Positions 1 through 10,449 of a DNA stretch of 64,000 nucleotides are shown here, in pieces; positions within the stretch are counted from its first letter, which is position 1, and each line of letters starts with the position of its first letter. Position numbers and translations under genes: made by a program. The notes under the pieces are model-generated. The model saw only the letters and a list, made by a program, of their open reading frames with translations, was not told where the DNA came from and searched no databases. The stretch covers positions 94,429,324-94,493,323 of the forward strand of contig NC_067474.1 in assembly GCF_947179515.1 (NCBI RefSeq), in the 5' to 3' direction. The DNA is from Apodemus sylvaticus. Lineage: Eukaryota > Chordata > Mammalia > Rodentia > Muridae.

Positions 1-1070
1 TGTATGGTTCTCTTTGTTTCTACTTGATTGATTTCAGCCCTGAGTTTGATGATTTCCTGCCTTCTACTCCTCCTGGGTGAAATAGCTTCTTTTTGTTCTA
101 GGGCTTTCAGGTGTGTCATTAAGTTGGTAATGTATGCTCTCTCCATTTTCTTTTTGGAGGCACTCAGGGCTATGAGTTTTCCTCTTAGCACTGCTTTCAT
201 TGTGTCCCATAGATTTGGGTATGTTGTGTTTTCATTTTCATTGTGTTCTAAAAAGTCTTTAATTTCTTTCTTTATTTCTTCCTTGACCAAGGTATCATTG
301 AGTAGAGTATTGTTCAATTTCCACGTGTATGTGGGTTTTCTGTTGTTTCTGTTGCTATTGAAGACCACTTTTATTCCATAGTGATCAGATAGGAGGCATG
401 GGATTAGTTCTATCTTCTTATATTTGTTGAGGTCTGTCTTGTGACCAATTATATGGTCGATTTTGGAGAAGGTACCATGAGGTGCTGAAAAAAAGGTATA
501 TTCTTTTGCTTTAGGATAGAATGTTCTATATATATCAGTTAAATCTAATTGGTCCAAAGCTTCAATTAGTTTCATTGTGTCCTTGTTTAGTTTCTGTTTT
601 CCTGATTGGTCCATTGAGGAAAGTGCAGTGTTGAAGTCACCCACAATTATTGTGTTAGGTGCAATGTGTGCTTTTAGTTTTAATAAAGTTTCTTTTATGA
701 AAGAGGGTGCCCTTGCATTTGGAGCATAGATGTTCAGGATTGAGAGTTCTTCTTGTTGTATTTTTCCTTTGACCAGCAAGAAGTGTCCCTCAGAGTCTCT
801 TTTTATGACTTTGGGTTGAAAGTCAATTTTATCTGATATTAAAATGGCTACTCCAGCTTGTTTCCTGAGACCATTTGCTTGTAAAATTGTCTTCCAGCCT
901 TTTACTCTAAGGTAGTGTTTGTCTTTGACCCTGAGGTGTGTTTCCTGTAAGCAGTAAAATGTAGGGTCCTGTTTACGTATCTAGTCAGTTAGTCTGTGTC
1001 TTTTTATTGGGGCATTGAGTCCATTGATGTTAAGAGATATTAAGGAATAGTGATTGTTACTTCCTATCAT
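1..1070 (-). pseudogene. L1 ORF2, N-terminal endonuclease part, early stop
   Basis: ORF2 encodes the L1 endonuclease and reverse transcriptase. The start ATG is read from 1070 downward and opens with MIGSNNHYSLISLNINGLN, the first strand of the APE-type endonuclease. Codon 30 (981-983), tryptophan in copy E, is TAG here. After that the frame appears to stay open to the window edge: the SDKID region, the GDFNT motif and the SDHYG motif are readable, and the A-rich run near 490 keeps frame compared with copy E. The remaining endonuclease, the reverse transcriptase and the C-terminal domain lie outside the window. No functional full-length ORF2 protein is expected because of the stop. Confidence 0.88.
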
Positions 1071-1129
1071 TTTTGACGTTATTTTTTAAATTTGATTGCT
1101 TAACTTCTTTTGGGTTTGATGAAAGGTTA

Positions 1130-2389
1130 CTATCTTGCTTTTTTCAGGGTGAAGTTTCCCTCCTTGTATTGGTGTTGTCCTCCTATTATCCTTTTTAGGG
1201 CTGGGTTTGTGGATAGATATTGGGTGAACTTGGTTTTGTCGTGAAATATCTTAGTTTCTCCATCTATGGTGATTGAGAGTTTTGCTGGATATAGTAGTTT
1301 TGGTTGGCATTTGTGTTCTCTTAGAGTCTGCATGAGATCTGCCCAGGACCTTCTAGCCTTCATAGTCTCAGGTGAAAAGTCTGCTGTGATTCTGATAGGT
1401 CTTCCTTTATATGTTACTTGGCCTTTTTCTCTTACTGCCTTTAATATTCTTTCTTTGTTTAGAACATTTGGTATTTTGATTATTATGTGACGGGAAGTAT
1501 TTCTGTTCTGGTCCAGTCTGTTTGGAGTTCTGTAGGCTTCTTGTATATTCATGGGCATCTCTCTCTTTAGGTTAGGGAAGTTTTCTTCCATAATTTTATT
1601 GAAGATATTTGCTGGCCCTTTAAGTTGTAAATCTTCACTCTCATCTATGCCTATAATCCTTAGGTTTGGTCTTCTCATTGTGTCCTGGATTTCCTGGATA
1701 TTTTGGGTTACAAGCTTTTTGCATTTTGCATTTTCTTTAACTGTTGAGTCCATGGTTTCTATGGAATCTTCAGCATCTGAGATTCTTTCTTCTATTTCTT
1801 GTATTCTGTTGTTGATATTTGCATCTCTGTCCCCTGATTTCTTCCCAAGGCTTTCTATCTCCAAAGTTGTCTCCTTTTGAGTTTTCTTAGTTGTTTCTAC
1901 TTCTGTTTTTAGATCCTGGATGGTTTTGCTTAGCTCCTTCATTTGCTTGTTTGTGCTTTCCTGTAATTCTTTAAGAGATTTTTGTGTTCTTTCTTTCATG
2001 ACCTCAGCCTGTTGACCAAAGTTCTCCTGTATTTCTTTAAGAGATTTTTGTGTTTCGTCTTTCATGACCTCAGCCTGTTGACCAAAGTTCTCCTGTATTT
2101 CTTTAAGTGTTTTTTGCATTTCCTCCTTCTTGGCTTTTGTATTCTCCTGGATTTCTTTCAGTGATTTTTGTGTTTCCCTTCCAAGGGCTTCTAACTTTTG
2201 ATCCATTTTCTCCTGAATGTTTTTCATGTGTTCCTGTACCAGCATCATGACCAGTGATTTTAAATCCAAATCTTGTTTTACTGGTGTGATGGGGTATCCA
2301 GGACTTGCTGGTGTAGGAGAATTTGGTTCAGATGTTGCCATATTGCCTTGATTTCTGTTAGTGACGTTCCTGCGTTTGCCTTTTGCCAT
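1130..2389 (-). CDS. L1 ORF1 protein (ORF1p), intact, 419 aa
   Basis: An open frame for the L1 RNA-binding chaperone, which trimerises through a coiled coil and coats L1 RNA in the cytoplasmic ribonucleoprotein. It starts MAKGKRRNVTNRNQG. Residues about 50-215 are heptad-like and rich in Q, E and K (coiled coil). The stretch starting RRPNLRIIGIDESED begins the RRM-like domain, followed by the C-terminal RNA-binding domain containing REKGQVTYKGRPIRI and LLYPAKLSI. Compared with the 401-residue copy at 12431-13636 it carries one extra 22-residue coiled-coil repeat (a 66-bp duplication, separate entry), partly offset by a short deletion near residue 58. There are no internal stops. The start is fixed by the conserved N-terminus and by the 5' UTR directly upstream. 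Whether it is expressed cannot be seen. Confidence 0.93.
   Translation of the reverse strand: MAKGKRRNVTNRNQGNMATSEPNSPTPASPGYPITPVKQDLDLKSLVMMLVQEHMKNIQEKMDQKLEALGRETQKSLKEIQENTKAKKEEMQKTLKEIQENFGQQAEVMKDETQKSLKEIQENFGQQAEVMKERTQKSLKELQESTNKQMKELSKTIQDLKTEVETTKKTQKETTLEIESLGKKSGDRDANINNRIQEIEERISDAEDSIETMDSTVKENAKCKKLVTQNIQEIQDTMRRPNLRIIGIDESEDLQLKGPANIFNKIMEENFPNLKREMPMNIQEAYRTPNRLDQNRNTSRHIIIKIPNVLNKERILKAVREKGQVTYKGRPIRITADFSPETMKARRSWADLMQTLREHKCQPKLLYPAKLSITIDGETKIFHDKTKFTQYLSTNPALKRIIGGQHQYKEGNFTLKKAR
1997..2128 (-). repeat. 66-bp tandem duplication inside L1 ORF1
   Basis: Two near-identical 66-bp units (1997-2062 and 2063-2128) encode two consecutive 22-residue segments, each containing NFGQQAEVMK followed by TQKSLKE. 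Copy E has a single unit at this place. The length keeps both the reading frame and the heptad spacing approximately. It lies in the ORF1 coiled coil, a region known to vary in length among mouse L1 elements. Confidence 0.9.
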
Positions 2390-3568
2390 CTAGCTCTCAC
2401 TGGTGTTACTTGGTCTTGTCAGTGCTGGACTCACCAGTGCAAGCTGCCCCTTCCCCGTTGGCCTCTGGTGCACAGCTTACACTCTGCACTGCCTGTAGAC
2501 AGGGTGCTGTTGTCCAGGCTGTTCAGATCCCGAAGCAGGCACCTGAAGGCTCCCGCTGGGGCCCGCAGGATTTATTGGAGCACACCGACTTCTCCCAGCT
2601 GGCCGCCCGGAAGCCCCCACTAGCCTCTTGAGGGACCTGGAGATGTGGCGGCCACCCAGGCTGATCTGAAGCGGAGAAAGTTGACCTGAGGGCTTCTGCC
2701 TGAGGCCTTGCCCCAGATTGTGTCTGTGGGCCAGATGGAACCCGTGTGCACCCCCGGGGAGCTCCGAAGGTGTATGTTGCTGTGACCTCCCCTGTGTTCT
2801 GCTCACTCCGCTGGGCAGCCGATTTCCCCAACCGGGCTGGCGCACACTAGGTTAGCCTTGTCGCCCGGGCCCTGAGTCCAGGCAAACGCCTGGGAGGCCA
2901 AGGTCCGAGCAAAGTTCCCCTAGGGCTATGACTGTTATTTGGGTCCGCCAGGTGACCCGGATGGCGGGCGTGCGCGTCCGCGCTCCCCGAAAGCACCGGG
3001 AGAGTCTGTTGTGCTAATAACCTCCTGGGCGGGTTGACACACAGATGGCCCACCAAGCCGCCCAGTTCTTGGGGTCAGTCCTGTGCCTTTTGGGGCCTAG
3101 ACCCCCGTTTTGTTAGCCTCAGGCTACGCTTGTTAGCAGTCTCTGCCCTCCCGAGCACTCTGGCTCCTGTAGGCAAAATGGTGGCGCGTGCGCGGCCGGG
3201 GCAAAAAAACTCCTGGCTGGGTTGGCGCCCCGATGGCCACTCGAACAGCCCAGGGCCTGGGTGCAGGCCAACGCCCGTCTGGCTCAGACCCCTGCGGTGT
3301 TGGGCCTAGGATTATGTTTGTGTACCTCAGTCTGACTGATCTCTGGAGCCCGGGATCAAGATGGAGGTGAGTCTCTCCTGACTGGCGGGAAGCCGAGTTC
3401 TGAAGTGGCTTCCGTGCAGCAAAAGGCTCCTCAGAACCGCAACTGCTTGCCGCCCGGCTGGTCAGCGAAGGTCAGTGATCGTGGGCGCAGGGCCTAACTG
3501 GACCCTGTGTCGCCTTGGTTCCACCGCTGATGGCCCTTCAGCTGGAGCAGCCACTGCTACCGCCACTG
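2390..3568 (-). promoter_or_regulatory. L1 copy A 5' UTR with three tandem promoter units
   Basis: CpG-rich sequence in otherwise AT-rich DNA. The ATG-proximal part (about 2390-2700) matches the 5' UTR of copy E. Beyond it, related units can be aligned at about 2961-3177, 3178-3360 and 3361-3568. Shared landmarks include an ATGG core at 2961, 3178 and 3361, CTCCTG at 3022, 3210 and 3375, and GCCTA at 3095, 3304 and 3492. Murine L1s use tandem monomers of roughly 200 bp as internal promoters, which fits. The ATGG cores resemble YY1-type sites but are read on the strand opposite to L1 transcription. Unit edges are approximate. Confidence 0.75.
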
Positions 3569-4452
3569 CCCGATGGATTTCTTTATATTGAACCATCCCT
3601 ACACCCCTAGGATTAAGCCTACTTGATAGTGGTGAATGATTGCTTTTTAAATTTTTGCATCGATATTCATAAAGGAAATTGGTCTAAAGTTTTCTTTCTT
3701 TGTTGGATCTTTGTGTGGTTTTTAGATCTTGGATGGTTTTGTTCAATTGCTTCATCTATTTTGTTGTGTTTTCCTGTAGTTCTTTAAGGGCTTTTTGCTG
3801 TTTACACGTATTCTCCTGTATTTCTTTAAGGGAGTTATTTATGTCTTTCTTGAAGCCATCTATCAGCATTATGAGCTGTGATTTTAAATCAAAATCTTAC
3901 TTTTCTGTTGTGTTGGGGTATCCGGGACTTGCTGCTGTGGGAAAATTTGGTTTGGATGGTGCCATCTTGCCTTGATTTCTGTTAGTAATGTTCCTACATT
4001 TGCCTTTTGCCATCTGGTTATCTCTGGTGTTAGTTGGTCCTGCTGTCTGGTCCTGGCTGGTGCTTGTCTCTCCTGTGTGCCTTCAAGCTTGTCTTGGCAT
4101 CCCTGGGTAACTGACTCTCTCTGGGCACAGAGTGCTGTGGTGCTGCCCAACTCCTGGGTGCATGTAGGGCCCTGGTTGACTTAAGTCCCAATTGATCTTA
4201 TACTTAGGTGTTCCCTGCATTCCTGGGTGCAACAGCCTGCTCAGTTGAAGGAGTGAAGATGGTGGCCTCACCTCTAACAGCAAGACTCCCTGCAGAGCAG
4301 ATGTTCCCTGGCAGGACAGGTGCACAGATGGCTGTGGCTCTTCCCACCTGCACCCAGGAGGTGGGTGCAGGTGAGGGCCCTGGTAGACTGTGTCCCAAAT
4401 GATATTACACTTGGCCATTCCCTGCATACCTGATTGCACCTGTCTGCTCAAT
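3569..4452 (-). mobile_element. Older L1 copy B, internally deleted
   Basis: A minus-strand fossil joining two distant parts of L1. Positions 3569-3716 match the reverse-transcriptase region of ORF2 (compare 15240-15420). From about 3717 the sequence is the N-terminal part of ORF1, whose start codon is at 4011-4013; its predicted start MAKGKCRNITNRNQG is followed by an in-frame stop at about codon 40 where copies A and E have glutamine. Positions 4014-4452 are 5' UTR of a different type from copy A. Several kilobases, from the rest of ORF1 into ORF2, are missing. Confidence 0.82.
4014..4452 (-). promoter_or_regulatory. L1 copy B promoter monomers, about 208-bp period
   Basis: Two related units can be aligned: GGGCCCTGGT recurs at 4167-4176 and 4375-4384, exactly 208 bp apart. 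The following TTCCCTGCAT tract and the cytosine- and guanine-rich sequence around it recur with the same spacing. This monomer type differs from that of copy A and has far fewer CpGs. Confidence 0.7.
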
Positions 4453-6406
4453 CACAGGAGCAAAGAACTTCTATGTGTTTTTTTTTTCCATGTATTCTTT
4501 TAGGTCTTTCTCTAGTTTTTATTTTTGAGCCATTCCTGTCCATTCCTGGTTAACCCTTTCCACCCACAGTATTGCACTTTTAATTTTACATATAATCTAA
4601 AATATTCATTTCCCTCAATACACTTCCTTCTACCCCCTTACAGAATCAGAATTAAAGGGTAGTTTTAAAAATATCTTGTTAGAGTGATATTTGGTTCAGC
4701 TGGAAAAGTTTGCTATGCTAGACCTGAATTATTTCTGAGACTCACATAGTATGTGGAAGCATTTGAATTTTTTCAGCAATTCAAACAGATTTCATTATGA
4801 TGGTATCATCAGGCATGACAAGCTGACCAACTTAGGCTTGCATTGGATATGGGTGAAGGAGAGAGAATGAGAAAGCTGACCAACTTAGGCTTGCATTGGA
4901 TATGGGTGAAGGAGAGAGAATGAGGGTGTCTTCAAAGGTTTTCTAGGGGAATTTGGAATTAATAGAATTTCTGGTTGAACTGTTGAAGAGAGAAATCCTA
5001 TGACTAGATATACTGTCTGAATTTAAGATATAGAAGCTACAAGTCAGCTGTGCAGTTTAATCTGTAAATGCTAGAGGCAATGCCCTGGAAAAGCAGAAAA
5101 AGAAGACTCCATCTTTCCTGAGGTTTGTAGACATCTACTCAATGTAGACATAGTCTCAAATGGTAGAGAACTTTTATGTGATCATTTATCATTGCATTTT
5201 TATGAATTGATAATTAAAACAAACGGTTAAGTGTATGTATTTATTCTTATTTTGTGAATGATGATGTCAGAAAATCTGTATCTTTGCTGTCTTTGTTGGT
5301 CTTAAGACACACAGACTTGAGGTTCAAATGCACAGCTTTCTGATCACTATGTCTTCCTGGTGAGCATCAGGCTTGTTCTTCTCCTTTACTCTCCATGCTG
5401 ACCAAACCATACTTCCTCACTTGGCACTTTTTCTTTCTTCCCCTCTCTTTTAAGGACAAAGATCTTTGGTTCCCTCATATTGCAGTGAAACACAAGAAGT
5501 GTAGTTTCACCGCAGTTGAGGCTAGATTTTTCCTATGTTGTTGTTCCCATAGTTTCCTGTTGATCTCCTGTTCTTGCTTTATCTGTAACAAGACTCCAAG
5601 GGACTTCAGAACATTATATCACATCTTGAAATCATTTCTACCATAAATATGCCAGTAGAGATAATTGTAATTTTATGCCTCTGTTTTTATTCATCCTTTG
5701 ATTATCTGCTGATATATTAGTCTAAAATCATTTTCCTCGTTCTGGCTTATCTTTCTCTTGAGCAGAATACTAAAGTCACTGTTTAAGTGACTGCAAATAC
5801 CTCTAAGAGGAGAACTGTATATACCACCTGAAGTCCCTTAGATACTTGATCCCATCCACTACCTACTCTATTTGCCTTTAGTTGCAGTGTGTCAAGTTTT
5901 TGGACCAGTAGCTAGTTAAGTCTTGTATGCACAGCTCACTCAGAAAGATGGTGTGAGCCCACACAGGACTCAGCTGAAGTGCTTCTTAGGGAGGGTTAGG
6001 TATGAAAAGTTATCTACTTAGGGGAAACCATAAATTCAGAGCAAAAATCCAAGCTATATCAGAGAGAAGAACTAAAGCCATCGTCAGGAAGCTAAGTTAG
6101 GCCTAAAGAATGTGGTGAGGTTATAAACAGAAGATTATATAATGAGGTCATAAGCCAGAAGGATCAGAAACACATGGGGTGTGCAGTGTAGGGTAGGTTT
6201 GGACAAGTGACTCTGAATTTAGATTGTGTCTAATCAGAGGGTATTAGAAACCTGTTTTTATGTGATGCCAGCTGCTTGGTACAAGTGTAGATTTAATGCA
6301 TTAAACGCCTGGAAATCAGACCTTATTTCTAAGAAAGAGGAGTTTAGGAACTACAGGCTAATAGCTTAACTGTGCATGATTCAATTATCTGGGGTCAACT
6401 GTATAG
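4453..6406. other. Single-copy DNA, no gene seen
   Basis: AT-rich sequence with no supported coding region. Short open frames such as 5395-5646 have no recognisable domain. It contains the 53-bp tandem duplication listed separately. Confidence 0.6.
4820..4925. repeat. 53-bp tandem duplication
   Basis: Positions 4820-4871 and 4873-4924 are identical over 52 bases, in head-to-tail order with period 53. The perfect match points to a recent local duplication. Confidence 0.95.
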
Positions 6407-6664
6407 CTTCTTCTCCTTCTCCTTCTCCTTCTCCTTCTCCTTCTCCTTCTCCTTCTCCTTCTCCTTCTCCTTCTCCTTCTCCTTCTCCTTCTCCTCCTTC
6501 TTCTTCTCCTCCTTCTCCTTCTCCTTTTTCCTCCTCCTCCTTCTCCTTCTCCTTCTCCTCCTTCTCCTTCTCCTCCTCCTTCTCCTTTTCCTCCACCTCT
6601 TCCTCCTCCTCTTCCTCTTCCTCATCCTTCTCATTATTATTATTATTGTTGTTGTTGTTGTTAT
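6407..6664. repeat. Polypyrimidine microsatellite (CTTCTC)n, then (ATT)n(GTT)n
   Basis: About 230 bp of almost pure C and T built from CTTCTC and CTC units, followed by ATT and GTT triplets. It abuts the 3' end of the minus-strand L1 piece at 6665. On that strand it reads as A-rich then GA-rich, the place where the L1 poly(A) tail should be. The low-complexity reading frames here are artefacts. Confidence 0.95.
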
Positions 6665-7580
6665 TTCTCAACTATTTTATTTATTTACACCCAAATGTTG
6701 TCCCCTCCCTGTCCTCCTCACAGTTCTTACCCCCATTCCTCTCCACTTCACCTCTGAGAGTGCCCCTTTTTCTAGGCTTCCTCCTACCCTGGGGCATCAA
6801 GTCTCCATAGGATTAGGCACATCCTCTCTCACTGAGGCCAGACATGGCAGCCCCCTGCTACACATGTGCTGGGGGCCTCGGAGCAGCCCATGTATACTCT
6901 TTGATTAGTGTCTTAGTCTCTGGGAGCACCCAGAGTTCTAGGTTAGTTAACACTGTTGGCATTCCTATGGGGTTGCCATCCCCTTCAATTCTTCTCCTAA
7001 TTTTTCCATAGGGTTCCTGCTCCTTCCAATGCTTGGCTGTGAGTATCTGCATCTGACTCAGTCAGCTGCTGGTAGAGCATCTCAGGAAAAAGCCTAAGTA
7101 ATATATAAGGGCAAACCTATAAGACTTCCACCAGACTTCTCAATAGAGACTCTAAAAGCCAGAAGATCCTGGACAGATAGATTTCTTACAGATCCTAAGA
7201 GACCACAGATGCCGCCCCGACTACTAATCCAGCAAAACTCTCAATCATCAAAGATAGGGAAACCAAGACATTCCATGACACAACAAATTTAAATAATATC
7301 TTTTTACTAATCCACTCCTACAGAGGATACTAGAAGGAAAACTGCAACACATGGACGGTAACTGGACTTAAGAAAGCACACAAAATTAATCATCTCACAA
7401 CCAACTCAGAAGAAGAGAACTACAAACATACTTCCAAAAACAATAACAGGAACTAATAATCATTGGTCATTAATATCTCTCAACACCAATGGGCTCAATT
7501 CCCCAATAAAGACACAAGCTATCAGAATGGATATGTAAACAGGATTCGCCATTTTGCTGCATAAAAAAATACACCTGCAT
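6665..7580. mobile_element. 5'-inverted old L1 (copy C)
   Basis: Two L1 pieces in opposite orientation. 6665-7082 is a murid L1 3' region on the minus strand. 7083-7580 is on the plus strand and spans the end of ORF1 (a degenerate ETLKARRSW, then AKLSI-like and ETKTFHDTT-like residues), the spacer, and the start of ORF2 (NNHWSLISLNTNGLNSPIK). Frames are broken by many stops. Head-to-head joining with loss of the middle is the standard result of twin priming during L1 insertion. Confidence 0.78.
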
Positions 7581-10449
7581 AGCTATTTCTGTGCATTATC
7601 TTCATCCTGGTGATCCATTCATCTTTAAACCAACACCATTATTTTCAGACCTCTGTCAAACTATGGTTTTTTTGGAAGTAAAACCAGAAACAGGAAGCTA
7701 AACTAACAGTGTCTTCAAGTTTCCTGTGTTGTGTACAGATGTAACTATTCAGAATGATCTCATTCTATATTCTATCAGCGGGGTTTAGGTTTGAGGACTA
7801 AAAGGAGCTCAGAGAACCATACTTTTGAGTAGAGAATGCGTGATTGAGGTGATTTTGAAGATTAACCAGGGTGTTTTGGGTAGAGAAGTAGAATAATACT
7901 TGTAAAAAAAAAGAGTGGAGAGTGGTATTCTAGCATTCTGAACATCTGCTGCTACAGCGTAGAGTACTCAACGATTTCAAAGATTCTGACATGACATCCA
8001 GGTGCTCATAGTAGGAAAAGTCTGACCAGAGGAGAGGCTAGATCAAAGTTGAGAATATGAATCTGGCAGGTGTTAGTCCTCCCCCACTATGGAGCTGAGA
8101 GTTTGCTACTTAGGTGACAGTGACTCTCTGAGTAGTTGTCATGGAAATTAAATTTTAAGAATGTTTTATGTAGGTAGTCATGGGCAGTTGAGTTATCTTT
8201 TGTAGCACACACATAAGTAAAGGTGGGGGCCTGAGGCCTCCAAAGAGGCACTATACACACTGGCAAGCAAAACTAGAGAACCTCGCTTCCTTTGAGAAAT
8301 TCGGGACACTGTAGAAATGATGGTTCAGAACCATGAGAATCTAAGACTACTGAGATCAAGCCAATTTGAGAATGACAGAGCCCTTCTCTGACTCCTGCAA
8401 ATTCTCATCATGTTCATGAGAAGCTGACATTCTGGCTCTGCTTTGAGTAAGTCACAGAATGGAGAATTGTCCACAGAGGGGTGTATAAGAAGCTGCCTCT
8501 AGTCTACAGAATCTTTGTCATCAGGTCAGGGGTATGGGCAGAGACTCAGAGGCTCACAGTATTTCTTGAAGTATAACTGATCAAACAGCTCCCAATAGAT
8601 GTTGTCTTACTTTCTTCAATTAAAGCCGGATTAGAAAGAATTGGAAATTATATTCTATCTCTAGTGGATCTGATGCTTCTTTCACTAGCCTCCATAGGCA
8701 CGGTACTCATAAGCTCCCCTCTACACCAACAGTTACATGTCATTAAAAACAAAGATTCTTTAAAAAAAAAAAAACAAGACTTAATGTATCTCCACTTTAT
8801 ATGTGGTATAAAGTTTAAGAGGTGAGTAAGAGAATAGACCAAGTTTCAAGTTCAGAAGCAATGTTCTTGCATGAAAGATCTCTGGAATCTTCTGTTGATT
8901 CAAGGCATGGTATATAAATGCCAGGTCTATCTCAGAACAGTTGGAGCAAACACTTTATATTAGCCTGTCTTTGGTAACTTTTCTATGTGAATTGTTGAGG
9001 AGCACTGATCGAGAGCACAGCCTCATCAGGCAGTCACATCTGCTAATGTTTTCAGCAGCTCTGTGTTGTCCTGGAGAGACTGGGTTGTTGTGCTACAGTT
9101 ATTTACCCAAGCTATCCTAACCTATACCTCACTTCTTTACACAAGAAAATTTTCAGCCACTGATCAAGAATACTTGCTCAATACAATTCATATTTACAAA
9201 TAATGCACATTTGCAAGAGTACTTGGCTTCACCATGACTGTTAAATTTACAGATTTTATGCCATTCTTTTCATTGTTCCCAGGTGTACAGTGTAACTACT
9301 CATTGACATCAAATACTGTTTATCTCCCTACACACTATTGCATCACATATACTGATCACACCCCGACTCCCGCATTATCAGTGAAGTCCTACTCCTGCCA
9401 CTGCAGTGAAGGCCTGCCTGAATAGATGTCTTCCAGCTGATCTCCCATTGCTTCCATATCACACCTCTTGTCAAACTATATTTTGAGTTATCTCTAGGAT
9501 GAAATAGTTATCGACATCTATATGTTACCATTGTTTCTCTGTTCTGAATCCAGGCAAATAATTGTATATAAAGCTTTCCATTTTCTGCTTCATGACATCT
9601 GATGCAGTTACTGATACTGATTGAGCTCTTTTGCAAAATGGTGAATTTGTACTTACCTATAGAGTGAAGGGTTGGAATTGTGCTTGATTCTAACTTCAAT
9701 CCAAATATGTAGCAGACTCATTTCTTGATAGCTAGGGGAATTCTTCTAGAACCTATGGCTGCTGACATCCCAAAGGGTGAAGTCATTTATACAATGTGAA
9801 ATAGTGTTGGTATATAATCTTAACATACTCTCTCATTTATGTAAACAGCCTCAGATTACTTATAGCACCAGGTGCAACATAAATCCCATGTAAGTAGTTA
9901 CTGTACAATATATTTTTAGAGAATAATTGCAAGGTAATTCGGTGCACATTCAGAAAAGATGTAATATCTCCTCATTTTGGGTCCATGGTTTGGTGAAAGA
10001 ATGAGAACTCCCATGGATAAAGGCAGACAACTCTAGATGATATGTTGTAGACATTTATAAACTAAATGTCACTTCTTTAATTCAAAACTTACCAGATCTT
10101 ATTGAACTTCAAGTGAACAGTTGTGAGCCCAAGGAGAGAAAGTTAGTAGCATGGTCAAATAGCCACGTGGTCCCTAGGCATAGTATGGATACCACTGCTG
10201 ATTGCTGTATCTTGTTGGCAAACGATGCCTCTAACCCTGAGTAAACGTGGGGATAGATGGCAGTGAACACATACCCCAACTTCCTTCCTCTTGGCTAATT
10301 TTGTACATTTTCTCATATAATTTGATCAGAGGGACTCTAAATAATTGGAGATCAGAGGCCTAGAGATACTCTTAAAAACATGCATTAGCAGTCCTTCCTC
10401 ACCTGCTTCACTTTCAAAACACCTCATAATTCTTTTTTTTTTTTTGTAA
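7581..10449. other. Single-copy DNA, no gene seen
   Basis: No recognisable coding sequence or mobile element. It has A-runs near 8761 and a T-run near 10433. Short open frames (8648-8842, 9234-9425, 9508-9699) lack any family signature. Confidence 0.55.

Larger units (their letters stand above)
1..3568 (-). mobile_element. Young L1 retrotransposon, copy A (runs off the window)
   Basis: A minus-strand L1. Read from its 5' end it has a CpG-rich 5' UTR with tandem promoter units, an intact ORF1, a short spacer and the start of ORF2, which runs off the left edge. It matches copy E (11.9-17.8 kb) closely through ORF1, the proximal 5' UTR and the ORF2 endonuclease region, so both belong to one subfamily. 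The 5' edge near 3568 abuts an older L1 fragment, suggesting insertion into or beside older L1 DNA. The retained 5' UTR means it is not 5'-truncated. The murine L1 assignment is secure; the subfamily is not named. Confidence 0.93.

Noticed and set aside
28..381. 117-codon plus-strand frame (and its twin 14378-14731)
   Set aside because: It is the antisense shadow of L1 ORF2 endonuclease coding and appears at both L1 copies.
6372..6908. 178-codon and overlapping low-complexity frames
   Set aside because: They are translations of the CTTCTC microsatellite; the peptides are Ser/Pro, Phe/Leu or Glu/Lys homopolymers on both strands.
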